The notes under the pieces are model-generated. The model was not told where the DNA came from. It made no database searches and worked only from the letters and a program-made list of their open reading frames with translations. A program made the position numbers and the translations under genes. A DNA stretch of 64,000 bases, taken from assembly GCA_016714985.1 (NCBI GenBank), contig JADKBS010000013.1:124001-188000 (forward strand), written 5' to 3'. Of this stretch, positions 7,983 through 15,944 are shown in pieces; position 1 is the stretch's first letter; the number at the start of each line of letters is the position of its first letter. This stretch comes from Saprospiraceae bacterium. GTDB lineage: Bacteria; Bacteroidota; Bacteroidia; Chitinophagales; Saprospiraceae.

Positions 7983-8738
7983 TCAATCCCCGCCCAACAA
8001 AAAGACCACTGGCCGTTTGTCAATCTCAGACGGGGGTGATTTGCGCCATTCGGCAATGGTTTTCGTTTGGATGAACTGAGTGGCCAAGGTCAAATCGGCA
8101 GCTATGCAAAACTTTGTGCTAGGCTGTAAAACTCGTAAGGCCTGCTCTATGATAGCCTTATTCCGGTAGGGTGTTTCGATGAAAAGCTGCGTTTGGCGAT
8201 GCTTGATGGCCAATTGTTCCAGGCGTTTGAGGTCGTCGGAAGGTGATTTTGCGGAAAGATAACCGTGAAACGCAAACGACTGACCGTTCATCCCACTGCC
8301 CATTAACGCCAGCAAGATGGACGAAGGACCAACCAACGGCATCACTTCCACGCCTTTCCGGTGGGCCAGTTCCACCAGTTTTGCACCGGGGTCTGCCACG
8401 CCGGGGCAACCAGCTTCACTAAGAACGCCAAGGTCGTTGCCCTGCAAGGCGGGTATTAGCAAGGCTTCCAGCTCCGCAATGGGTGTGTGCTCGTTCAATT
8501 CCTCGATTTGATAATCCGAAATAGGTTTTGGCGGATTGGTGGCTTTGATGAAATGCCGGGTCGTCTTCGCCCGCTCCGCCACGAGGTAGGTGAGGCAGTG
8601 AAGCCGTTCCAGAACATAGTCCGGAATGGTCTCCACAGCATTTTCGCCAAGTGGGCAAGGAATCAGGTAAAGTTTGCCGTAAGGCTCCCCGAACACCTTT
8701 TTAAAGGTCAAATCATTCTTTGGATCCAGATAACGCAT
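7983..8738 (-). CDS. RsmI-like tetrapyrrole-methylase-family SAM methyltransferase with a transposase-derived N-terminus
   Basis: Residues from about 20 onward are a SAM-dependent methyltransferase of the TP-methylase fold: GKLYLIPCPLGEN opens the fold, LGVLSEAGCPGVADPGA and LVGPSSILLALMGSGM are the cofactor and active-site loops. It resembles the RsmI paralogue common in Bacteroidota (16S rRNA 2'-O-ribose methylation is the RsmI reaction; the paralogue's substrate is uncertain). The first 18 residues, MRYLDPKNDLTFKKVFGE, are instead the typical beginning of PD-(D/E)XK nuclease-family transposase (Rpn) proteins. No other ATG exists near the true domain start. The ATG at 8738 follows a TATCTTTG box by about 20 nt. 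The gene therefore seems to have captured the promoter and start of an Rpn gene. Confidence 0.85.
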   Translation of the reverse strand: MRYLDPKNDLTFKKVFGEPYGKLYLIPCPLGENAVETIPDYVLERLHCLTYLVAERAKTTRHFIKATNPPKPISDYQIEELNEHTPIAELEALLIPALQGNDLGVLSEAGCPGVADPGAKLVELAHRKGVEVMPLVGPSSILLALMGSGMNGQSFAFHGYLSAKSPSDDLKRLEQLAIKHRQTQLFIETPYRNKAIIEQALRVLQPSTKFCIAADLTLATQFIQTKTIAEWRKSPPSEIDKRPVVFLLGGD

Positions 8739-8758
8739 GAAAAGGCATTGGTTGGGGA

Positions 8759-8766
8759 CAAAGATA
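8759..8766 (-). promoter_or_regulatory. -7 promoter box of the methyltransferase gene
   Basis: CAAAGATA on the plus strand is TATCTTTG on the minus strand, an exact TAnnTTTG match. It is about 20 nt before the ATG at 8738 and supports that start over a longer frame beginning at 8822. Confidence 0.6.
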
Positions 8767-8873
8767 GCGCAGTCTGTCCGTTTTTTAACCGGCCACAGAA
8801 ATCGTTTGGCCGATGCCGCCAATCATTTTCCAAGTAAATTAAATAAAATCGGGTTTTTTAATGGATAAATTCC

Positions 8874-8881
8874 TACTTTTG
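8874..8881 (+). promoter_or_regulatory. -7 promoter box of the rpsF operon
   Basis: TACTTTTG fits TAnnTTTG and is 109 nt before the rpsF ATG. The leader between them (8882-8989) is long enough for a regulatory structure, for example S6:S18 autoregulation as known in other bacteria, but I could not define one by eye. Confidence 0.55.
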
Positions 8882-8989
8882 CCCGCCTTTTCGAAAAGCA
8901 CTTCACGACGGTAGTGGGTTTTTGATATAACTTATTGAAAATCAGCAACTGGGGTGGGTGCCCGAAAACAACTAATACTTCAAAACAGT

Positions 8990-9796
8990 ATGCGTAATTA
9001 CGAAGTAACCTTCATCGTAGATCCAGTGCTGTCGGGCGATGAAATCAAGGCGACAGCTCAAAAATATGTCGATCAACTCCAAGAAGTTGGAGCCAGCATC
9101 GTGCATGTGGATGAGATGGGCCTGCGCCAATTGGCGTATGAAATCAACAAGCGCCACGCTGGCTATTACTACTGCATCGAGTTCCAGTCTGAAACTACGA
9201 CTTACCTCACCACACTCGAACTCAACATGCGCCGTGACGAGCGGCTGCTGCGTTTCCTCACCATTGCCTTAGACAAGTACGGCGTCAAGTACAATGCTGA
9301 CAAGCGTTCCGGCCTTATTGGCAAGGCCAAGCGGAAAACCAAAGCCACTGCTGAGGTAGCTGGTGCTGGTGCCGCTCCTGCCGCTGTTGCTCCCAAGGCA
9401 AAGATTGCCAAGGCACAGCCGCCACAACCGGACAACCTGAAGCGCATTGAGGGCATCGGCCCGAAAATCGCAGAGGTGTTGAAAGCATCTGGCGTTGATT
9501 CCTTTGCGAAGCTCGCTTCCATGACACCTGACCAAATCAAGGACCTGCTCAACCAGGCCGGCGACCGTTTCAGCTTCCAAGACCCAGCCACTTGGCCAGC
9601 CCAATCCCAACTTGCCGCTCAAGGCGAATGGGACAAGCTCAAGAAGTGGCAGGACGAACTCAAGGGTGGCAAGCTCGTGAACGCACCTGCCGCATCCTCT
9701 GCTCCTGAAGTGGCTGCCGCTGTTGCGACAACTGCTGCCAGTGCCGTAGCAGTAGCTGCGGTAGCTACAGAAGCTGCTGCTGGTGAAGAGGAGTAA
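8990..9796 (+). CDS. rpsF: 30S ribosomal protein bS6 fused to a helix-hairpin-helix domain
   Basis: Residues 1 to about 115 are bS6: MRNYEVTFIVDPVLSGDEI, the YEINKRHAGYYYCIEF strand and ELNMRRDERLLRFLT. After an Ala/Lys-rich linker comes a second domain (about 150-225): NLKRIEGIGPKIAEVLKASG is a helix-hairpin-helix, then DPATWPAQSQLAAQGEWDKL. I recall this domain as a C-terminal extension of some Bacteroidota bL21 proteins. The tail is Ala-rich and ends GEEE. At 268 residues it is about twice the normal S6 length. The ATG at 8990 is the family start. First gene of rpsF-rpsR-rplI. The extra domain could bind nucleic acid; that is inference. Confidence 0.93.
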   Translation: MRNYEVTFIVDPVLSGDEIKATAQKYVDQLQEVGASIVHVDEMGLRQLAYEINKRHAGYYYCIEFQSETTTYLTTLELNMRRDERLLRFLTIALDKYGVKYNADKRSGLIGKAKRKTKATAEVAGAGAAPAAVAPKAKIAKAQPPQPDNLKRIEGIGPKIAEVLKASGVDSFAKLASMTPDQIKDLLNQAGDRFSFQDPATWPAQSQLAAQGEWDKLKKWQDELKGGKLVNAPAASSAPEVAAAVATTAASAVAVAAVATEAAAGEEE

Positions 9797-9860
9797 TTAA
9801 ATGATGAATGATAAATGGTCAAAATGATGAATCAAGACCAATAGTCCATCCATCATCTTC
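9797..9860. repeat. ATGATGAATG-type repeat between rpsF and rpsR
   Basis: AATGATGAATGATAAATGG, then ATGATGAATCAAG, then CCATCCATCATC: the same word family as at 45-80, with a partial reverse complement downstream, so a weak hairpin is possible within the operon. Confidence 0.5.
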
Positions 9861-9910
9861 GGCCCAACATTCTGATTCAACCTTAATTTATTTTCAAAAA
9901 TTAAATAATC

Positions 9911-10180
9911 ATGGCTGCATCAAGAGACGATATCAAGTTTCTCAGCAATCCAAATATTGGTCAGCAACGCAAGAAGTACTGCCGCTTCCGCAAGTTCGGC
10001 ATCAAGTACATTGACTACAAAGACGCTGACTTCCTGCTGCAATTCGTAAACGAACAAGGCAAGGTGCTTCCTCGCCGCATCACCGGCAATAGCCTGAAAT
10101 ACCAGCGCCGAGTGGCCACCGCTATCAAGCGTGCCCGCCACATCGCCCTGCTGCCTTATTTGACCGACTTGCTGAAATAG
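9911..10180 (+). CDS. rpsR: 30S ribosomal protein bS18
   Basis: An 89-residue protein with the bS18 core: RKKYCRFRKFGIKYIDYKD, then LPRRITGNSLKYQRRVATAIKRARHIALLPY. It binds next to bS6 on the 30S platform. Second gene of the rpsF operon, 114 nt after rpsF, with a short-period repeat in the gap. Length and motifs are normal. Confidence 0.97.
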   Translation: MAASRDDIKFLSNPNIGQQRKKYCRFRKFGIKYIDYKDADFLLQFVNEQGKVLPRRITGNSLKYQRRVATAIKRARHIALLPYLTDLLK

Positions 10181-10191
10181 TTCAATTTGGT

Positions 10192-10266
10192 CATTGGCCA
10201 TTGGTCATTGAAATCATTAGCGTCATATCCCTTTCAGGAAATGACAAATGACAAATGACAAATGAC
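10192..10266. repeat. GGTCATTGGCC and ATGACAAATGAC repeat tract
   Basis: GGTCATTGGCCATTGGTCATTG is followed after about 30 nt by four tandem ACAAATG units. The two halves are partial reverse complements. The tract fills the rpsR-rplI gap, inside an operon, so it is transcribed. Confidence 0.55.
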
Positions 10267-10290
10267 TGATTACCGCAAAATCGAAGAACA

Positions 10291-10821
10291 ATGGATATTA
10301 TCCTTCTTAAAAATCTCGATAAAGTTGGCCGCAAGTTCGAAATCGTAAAGGTGAAGGACGGATACGGCCGCAACTTCCTGATTCCTCAGGGCATGGCCAT
10401 CGTTGCCAACAAAATCAACCGCAACAACCTTGAAAGCTTCAAGCGCCAAGAGACCAACAAGCTGAACAAGCAGTTGGACGCCTTCAAAGCCATTGCAGCT
10501 AAAATACAAGGCAAATCGCTCAATATCACCACCAAAGTAGGCACCTCCGGCAAAATCTTTGGCTCTGTCACCAACGTGCAGGTTGCCAATGCCCTGCGTG
10601 ACCAACTTGGCGTAGAAATTGACCGCCGTGACATCCTCATGCCGGACGACCACGTGAAGATGATCGGCAAGTACACTGCCGTTCTTGACCTCCACCCCAA
10701 CGTGGATGCCAAGATTGATTTCGAGGTGGTACCTGATGATCCAGAACTCGCAAGGCATTTTGCGGAGATAGCCGCCGAGGCTGCCCTCGAAGCTGCTGCC
10801 GAAGCATCTACCGACCACTGA
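10291..10821 (+). CDS. rplI: 50S ribosomal protein bL9
   Basis: A 176-residue bL9. The N-terminal globular domain is clear: MDIILLKNLDKVGRKFEIV, then VKDGYGRNFLIPQGMA. The long connecting helix and the C-terminal RNA-binding domain (GKIFGSVTNVQVANAL, DDHVKMIGKYTAVLDLH) follow. About 25 extra Ala/Glu-rich residues end the protein (EIAAEAALEAAAEA), matching the style of the bS6 tail. Last gene of the operon, closed by the terminator at 10853-10891. Confidence 0.97.
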   Translation: MDIILLKNLDKVGRKFEIVKVKDGYGRNFLIPQGMAIVANKINRNNLESFKRQETNKLNKQLDAFKAIAAKIQGKSLNITTKVGTSGKIFGSVTNVQVANALRDQLGVEIDRRDILMPDDHVKMIGKYTAVLDLHPNVDAKIDFEVVPDDPELARHFAEIAAEAALEAAAEASTDH

Positions 10822-10852
10822 TTGGAGCACTATCCAATCGAATAAATACAAA

Positions 10853-10891
10853 AAAGCCCATCCGCTTTACACGGATGGGCTTTATTTTTTT
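10853..10891. terminator. Bidirectional intrinsic terminator rplI/fabI
   Basis: Stem AAAGCCCATCCG (10853-10864) pairs with CGGATGGGCTTT (10872-10883) around a 7-nt loop, followed by a T-run on the plus strand and preceded by an A-run that serves the minus strand. It lies between convergent rplI and fabI. Confidence 0.85.
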
Positions 10892-10902
10892 GAAAAAAAA
10901 GA

Positions 10903-11706
10903 CTACAAACCAAGTACCGCCGGGTTCATCCCCATGTTGGAGAAGCCGCCATCGTGGTAGAGGTTCTGCATCGTCACCATGCGGCTGAGGTCGCTGAACA
11001 GGAACACGCAGTAGTCGGCACAGGCTTCGGCGCTGGCGTTGCCAAGGGGCGACATCTTGTCCGCATAGTCAAAGAACTCCTTGAAGCCCTTTACCCCACT
11101 GCCCGCCGTCGTGAAAGTGGGGGATTGAGAGACAGTGTTCACCCTCACCTTGTTCCGGGAGCCAAAATGGTAGCCAAAACTGCGGGCAAAGCTCTCCAAC
11201 AATGCCTTTGATTCGGCCATTTCGGAGTAGTCGGGGAAGACCCGTTGCGCAGCGATATAAGTCAATGCCGTGATGCTGCCCCAATCGTTCATGGCCTCTT
11301 GTTTCCAGAGCGTCTGCATGACCCGGTGAAAGGACATGGCGCTGATGTCAAAGGTTTTGGCCATGAAATCGTAGTTCAAGTCGGTATAGGGCTTGCCTTT
11401 GCGCACGTTCATTGACATACCGATGCTATGAAGCACGAAGTCAATCTTGCCGCCAAAATGCTCGGTGGCACCCGTGAACAGCTTCTCCAAATCCTCCATC
11501 GAAGTAGCATCGGCAGAGAAGATTGGGGCGTTTATTTTTTCACCCAGTTCGTTGATTTTGCCGAAGCGCATGGCCACGGGCGCATTGGAAAGTACAATCT
11601 TGGCACCTTCTTCATTGCATCGCTCGGCCACCTTCCAAGCGATGGATTGCTCGTCGAGGGCGCCGAAGATGACGCCGGTTTTTCCTTGTAGTAAGTTGTT
11701 TGCCAT
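10903..11706 (-). CDS. fabI: Enoyl-[acyl-carrier-protein] reductase (NADH), FabI
   Basis: A 267-residue short-chain dehydrogenase-fold enzyme that reduces trans-2-enoyl-ACP in type II fatty acid synthesis. Visible: the nucleotide-binding start GKTGVIFGALDEQSIAWKVA, DFVLHSIGMS, and the catalytic pair in YSEMAESK (Tyr-x6-Lys), with SQSPTFTTAGSGVKGF following. FabI (not FabK/FabL/FabV) fits by the Tyr-x6-Lys spacing and by length. It is the gene downstream of hppD on the same strand; an ATCATTC repeat hairpin lies between them. Confidence 0.94.
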   Translation of the reverse strand: MANNLLQGKTGVIFGALDEQSIAWKVAERCNEEGAKIVLSNAPVAMRFGKINELGEKINAPIFSADATSMEDLEKLFTGATEHFGGKIDFVLHSIGMSMNVRKGKPYTDLNYDFMAKTFDISAMSFHRVMQTLWKQEAMNDWGSITALTYIAAQRVFPDYSEMAESKALLESFARSFGYHFGSRNKVRVNTVSQSPTFTTAGSGVKGFKEFFDYADKMSPLGNASAEACADYCVFLFSDLSRMVTMQNLYHDGGFSNMGMNPAVLGL

Positions 11707-11714
11707 TGCTGTTA

Positions 11715-11803
11715 TAATGATAAATGATGAATGATGAATGATAAATATTGAACCGTTAGCCTCGCACCAGATTCATCATTCATCATTTATCATTCATCAT
11801 TGT
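11715..11803. repeat. ATGATAAATG / CATTTATCAT palindromic repeat
   Basis: AATGATAAATGATGAATGATG faces, across about 30 nt, ATTCATCATTCATCATTTATC. The arms can pair into a hairpin of more than 25 bp. Lies between fabI and hppD and reaches the hppD stop codon. Largest copy of this word family in the window. Confidence 0.7.
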
Positions 11804-12927
11804 TAAAGCGTTCCCCGCAGCTCCTGCTCCCGCTCAATGGCCTCGAAAAGCGCCTTGAAATTGCCCTTCCCGAAGGATTTTGCGCCAGCACGCTGGATGA
11901 TTTCATAGAAAACCGTTGGGCGGTCTTCCACGGGTTTCGTGAAGATTTGGAGCAGGTAGCCCTCTTCGTCACGGTCAATCAGAATGTTCAGTTTTCTCAG
12001 TTCCGCCAAGTCTTCAGCGATATGCCCTACCCTGTCGAGCACATCTTCGTAATAGGTGTCAGGCACGTAAAGGAAGTCAACGCCGTTGGCACGCAACTGG
12101 CCCACGGTACTGATGATATCGTCCGTGGCAACTGCGATGTGCTGCACCCCGGCGCTGCGGTAGAAATCGAGGTACTCCTCAATTTGGGACTTTTTGCGGC
12201 CCGCCGCAGGTTCGTTGATGGGGAATTTGATATAGCCGTTGCCGTTGCTCACCACCTTGCTCATCAGGGCGGTGTACTCGGTGGAAATGTCCTTGTCATC
12301 GAAGGTGACGAGCAGTTTGAAGCCCATCACGTCCTCATAGAACTTGACCCAACGGTTCATGGCACCGAGTTCCACATTGCCTACGCAGTGGTCCACGTAT
12401 TTCAAGCCGACAGGCTTGGCCGGGTAGGCGCTCTGCCGGGCCTCGAAGCCAGGCAGGAAAGGTCCATCGTAGGCACTGCGCTCCACGAGCGTATGCCATG
12501 TTTCGCCGTACGTTTTAATGGCAGCTATTTTGACGACGCCGTGCTCGTCTTCAAGGTTTTGTGGTTCCATCGCCGATTCGGCACCCCGCTCGAGGGCCGT
12601 GCGGTAGGCAGTTTCGGCGTCGTCCACCCAAAGGGCGAGGACTTTCACGCCGTCGCCGTGCAGGGCTACGTGCTTCGCAATCTCATGGTCGGGCGAGAGG
12701 GCGGCGGTGAGCACCAGCGTGATTTTGCCCTGGCGCAGCACATAGCTCACCTTGTCACGGCAGCCTGTTTCGGGGCCACGGTAGGCAATCCACTGGTAGC
12801 CAAAGGCGGCCTGATAGTAAAGCGCCGACTGCTTGGCGTTGCCGACATAGAACTCCAGGTGGTCGGTGCCGTTGATGGGGAAGGTGTCTGTGGTTTGGAT
12901 GGGTGCAGGTTTGGTAAGGACTTCCAT
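11803..12927 (-). CDS. hppD: 4-hydroxyphenylpyruvate dioxygenase
   Basis: A 374-residue non-heme iron dioxygenase converting 4-hydroxyphenylpyruvate to homogentisate in tyrosine breakdown. Two vicinal-oxygen-chelate domains are seen. The iron ligands of the family are present: His in KYVDHCVGNVE, His in GVQHIAVATDD, and Glu in VFYEIIQRAG near the C-terminus. No homogentisate dioxygenase gene is adjacent, so the pathway is not clustered here. The ATG at 12927 (MEVLTKPAP) is chosen over an in-frame ATG at 12963 because the latter overlaps the -7 box at 12961-12968. Confidence 0.93.
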   Translation of the reverse strand: MEVLTKPAPIQTTDTFPINGTDHLEFYVGNAKQSALYYQAAFGYQWIAYRGPETGCRDKVSYVLRQGKITLVLTAALSPDHEIAKHVALHGDGVKVLALWVDDAETAYRTALERGAESAMEPQNLEDEHGVVKIAAIKTYGETWHTLVERSAYDGPFLPGFEARQSAYPAKPVGLKYVDHCVGNVELGAMNRWVKFYEDVMGFKLLVTFDDKDISTEYTALMSKVVSNGNGYIKFPINEPAAGRKKSQIEEYLDFYRSAGVQHIAVATDDIISTVGQLRANGVDFLYVPDTYYEDVLDRVGHIAEDLAELRKLNILIDRDEEGYLLQIFTKPVEDRPTVFYEIIQRAGAKSFGKGNFKALFEAIEREQELRGTL

Positions 12928-12960
12928 TGGCTGTTTTCTTCTTTTGTGAAAAATGTGGGG

Positions 12961-12968
12961 CAAAGATA
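12961..12968 (-). promoter_or_regulatory. -7 promoter box of hppD
   Basis: CAAAGATA on the plus strand, i.e. TATCTTTG on the minus strand, an exact TAnnTTTG match. It lies 34 nt before the ATG at 12927 and decides that start. Confidence 0.6.
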
Positions 12969-13087
12969 GGTGAACTGCCGAAAAACTACCCCCAAGATTC
13001 TGCCCAACTTAGGCTGGCAAGGCTATTGGGTATATCATTTTATCTTGTGGAACCATGCGGTGGATTGAATAGCCGGCCTTTTGCACT

Positions 13088-13132
13088 AAAAAGTCTTTTC
13101 GGTGAGCGACAGCATTGCCGAAAAGACTTTTT
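13088..13132. terminator. Strong hairpin terminator after the secreted repeat protein
   Basis: AAAAAGTCTTTTCGG (13088-13102) pairs perfectly with CCGAAAAGACTTTTT (13118-13132) around a 15-nt loop. It lies downstream of the minus-strand gene ending at 13180 and upstream of the hppD promoter, so it insulates the two. Confidence 0.75.
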
Positions 13133-13179
13133 AGGTTTGAATGCTGAAGATTTACTGGCTTTTGCTCGAAAACAAGTTT

Positions 13180-15699
13180 TTAGATTTTGGCTATTTTCTC
13201 ACTTGCCATCAATCGCCCAGCTTCGTCATAGACTGATAACCAATAGATTCCCGAAGGAAATGGACCGAGGTCAACTTGGGCAGAATTGGCGTTCCTTGGA
13301 ATGATGCCAACTTTTACTTGTTCACCCATTGCATTGAACAAGCCGTAGCTCAAGCCAGCCCTTTCCAACCCAGCTACCGTAACGGCTGATGAAGTTGGGT
13401 TGGGGTACAGTTTCAAGTGGGGCAGCGCCTCGTTCCATGTAACTGCATCAGCGGTTGGGTCGAAAAACGTTAAATCACTCACTGGGAAAGCACCGTTCAA
13501 ATGGTTGAAATCCAGTATTTTATCAAAAACATTGGTGGACAGATCATAGCTGAAAACCACGCCCAAATCGTTCACTCCGCCCCACGGCGTTGTGCCATAT
13601 AGCGAACCGTCATGGCCAACCACGCTGCCTCTAGGATACCTGCCGCCATTTCCACTAAAGCTCATCAGGATAGTTTGCTCATTGGTAATCAGGTCAAAGC
13701 TAAAGAGCAAACCTTCTCCATAAACGCCGCCTTCCTCCGTCATGCCATACAGCCGCCCATTTTCTTCTTCCAAACTGCCCCAAGGGGAACCTCCATTTTC
13801 GCCGTTGAATTCAAGGAGTTTGGTGTAAGTGTTGGTCAATGGGTCAAACTCGAACAAGACGCCTTCCTCGCTTGAACCCCCGTCATTTGTCATGCCGTAC
13901 AACTTGCCATTGTAGCTGATGAGGCTACCCAGCGGGTTGTCACCTTCGTCGGAGTCAAGTTCTTTAACTATTGTCAAAATATTGGTGGCAGGGTCATACG
14001 CAAAGAATCGGCTGTAGCTATTGGCCATGCCATAGAGCAAGCCGTTCAACTCACAAAGGGTGCCGACTGGGTGCCCCCCGTTTCCTTCGCCATCAAAATC
14101 TATTTTTTTGGCAAGTAAACCAGTAGCCGGGTCGTATTCGAACAACGTGCCCCAACCAAAATCGCCACCGTCTTCGGCCACGCCATATAGTTTGCCATTG
14201 AACGGCGTTAGCTTGCCCCGTGGCCGCACACCCAAAGGCCAAATAAAGTCAGCCTTGTGGGTAAAATTGAGCGTTGTTGGATTAAACTCGAAAATGACCC
14301 CTCCGTTGTGCAAGCCACCGTAAGTTGTCATCCCATAAAGTTTGCCATTGTGTCTGACCATGCCACCATAAGGGTAGCTTCCTTCGTTTCCATTAAAATC
14401 CTTTTTCTTTGAAATGGTGATGCCCACCGGGTCAAACTCAAAAAGTACCCCGTCATTGGCTGCACCTCCAAAGTTCGTCATACCGTACATTAGGCCGTTG
14501 TGAATGGTCAATGTACCCACAGGGTTGCTGCCATTCGTGGCATTGAAATCCGCCAGTTTATTCAATATGCTCGTTGAAAAATTATACTCGTAAAGTGTTC
14601 CCGAAAGCAAACTGCCCCCTTCACTGGTCAGCCCGTACAGTTTGTCGTTGTAGAGGAAAAGGCCGCCTACTGGTTGACTGCCATCATTGCCATTAAATTC
14701 CCAAACCTTGGTATAGTTGGTGTTGGCTAGGTCAAACTCGAAAAGCACACCATCATAATGCGCTCCGCCATAGTCCATGGTGCCATACAGCTTGCCATTC
14801 CGTTCTATCAAGGTTCCATTTGGGCTGCTGCCGTCTGCATTGGTGAAGTCTTTTTTGACTCCTATGATGCTTGTGGCTGGGTCAAATTCGTACAAAGTGC
14901 CCTTGTTGTTGGCACCTCCATAGTTGGTGCAACCGTACATTTTATCGTTGTAAACGACCAATTTGCCGTCGGGATATTTGCCTTTGGCAATACTGAAATC
15001 TGCCTTTTTGCCATACGCGCCAGTGGCCGGGTCGAATTCGTACAGCGTGCCCACAAAATAAGCACCCCCGCCATTGGTCACGCCATACAACTTCCCGTTG
15101 TAAAGGGACAAGCCACCACTGGGAGTAGCGCCATCGCTAGCGTTGAAGACTTTTTTTATGCTGAATGCCTCCGTAGCGAGCTTGTATTCATACAATAACC
15201 CAGCATCATTGGTGCTGCCACTTGCAGCCACCCCGTACAATTTACCGTTGACTTCCACCAAGCCTCCCAACGGGTTTGCTCCGTCGTTTCCACCAAACTC
15301 ATGCTTTTTTGTATAAGTATTGGTTGCAGGTTCATACTCAAACAATACGCCCTTCGACTTCATGCCACCCGCCCTTGTCACCCCGTATAGCTTGCCATTG
15401 GAGGCTACCAACAAATTACCAGGCCCTGGATTGGCACCAGGAGTGGGCGTTGTGAACTCATAAATCGTGGAGACGCCTTCGCCATTTGGTAGGAATTTAT
15501 AAATAGTGCCAAGACCATCTTTCCCACCTTCAACGGTCGTTCCGTAGAACGTGGGTTGCGCCATAGCATCCTGTGGACACCATTTCATGAGCATTGCCAA
15601 CAATATTACCAGAACTACGCTCCAATAATGGTCACTCAAAGCGACCATCCTCCTTGTTGAAGGGGAATGGACATCTGTGCTAAAAATAGTGGTTTTCAT
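13180..15699 (-). CDS. Secreted GloVer-type tandem-repeat protein with type IX sorting domain
   Basis: An 839-residue exported protein. After a long N-terminal signal region (hydrophobic WSVVLVILLAMLMKW, then AMAQPTFYGTT) come about fifteen units of roughly 45-50 residues with the pattern NGKLYGxTxxGGxxxxGxLFEFDPxT, the choice-of-anchor tandem repeat seen in Gloeobacter/Verrucomicrobia proteins, probably a beta-propeller or solenoid. The C-terminus is a type IX secretion sorting domain: LKLYPNPTSSAVTV, then a PSGIYWLSVYDEAGR strand and KIAKI. It should be exported by T9SS and anchored at or released from the cell surface. Start at 15699 (MKTTIFSTD). Stand-alone gene closed by the 13088-13132 hairpin. 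Ligand unknown. Confidence 0.88.
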   Translation of the reverse strand: MKTTIFSTDVHSPSTRRMVALSDHYWSVVLVILLAMLMKWCPQDAMAQPTFYGTTVEGGKDGLGTIYKFLPNGEGVSTIYEFTTPTPGANPGPGNLLVASNGKLYGVTRAGGMKSKGVLFEYEPATNTYTKKHEFGGNDGANPLGGLVEVNGKLYGVAASGSTNDAGLLYEYKLATEAFSIKKVFNASDGATPSGGLSLYNGKLYGVTNGGGAYFVGTLYEFDPATGAYGKKADFSIAKGKYPDGKLVVYNDKMYGCTNYGGANNKGTLYEFDPATSIIGVKKDFTNADGSSPNGTLIERNGKLYGTMDYGGAHYDGVLFEFDLANTNYTKVWEFNGNDGSQPVGGLFLYNDKLYGLTSEGGSLLSGTLYEYNFSTSILNKLADFNATNGSNPVGTLTIHNGLMYGMTNFGGAANDGVLFEFDPVGITISKKKDFNGNEGSYPYGGMVRHNGKLYGMTTYGGLHNGGVIFEFNPTTLNFTHKADFIWPLGVRPRGKLTPFNGKLYGVAEDGGDFGWGTLFEYDPATGLLAKKIDFDGEGNGGHPVGTLCELNGLLYGMANSYSRFFAYDPATNILTIVKELDSDEGDNPLGSLISYNGKLYGMTNDGGSSEEGVLFEFDPLTNTYTKLLEFNGENGGSPWGSLEEENGRLYGMTEEGGVYGEGLLFSFDLITNEQTILMSFSGNGGRYPRGSVVGHDGSLYGTTPWGGVNDLGVVFSYDLSTNVFDKILDFNHLNGAFPVSDLTFFDPTADAVTWNEALPHLKLYPNPTSSAVTVAGLERAGLSYGLFNAMGEQVKVGIIPRNANSAQVDLGPFPSGIYWLSVYDEAGRLMASEKIAKI

Positions 15700-15944
15700 A
15701 ATCCGTGCATTTAAAGGTGATTTATGCTTCAAAGCGAGGTGCGAAAGGGTTTTTCATGAAAAAGGAAATCATGCAGGCCATCTTCTTGCCTTGGGTCAAT
15801 TTGAGTCACATTAAATTGTTGTACAATGATATGTTAGGGCTGAACCCATGATTATCGTCAAATCACCCGGCCAATCATTACATTTTTCTAACTTGCGTCG
15901 AAAATTAAACTCCCTTCACCATTCAAAAACAGCAAACGACAAAC

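Noticed and set aside
11800..12969. 389-codon plus-strand frame opposite hppD
   Set aside because: hppD on the minus strand has all iron ligands and a promoter; the antisense frame has none of its own.
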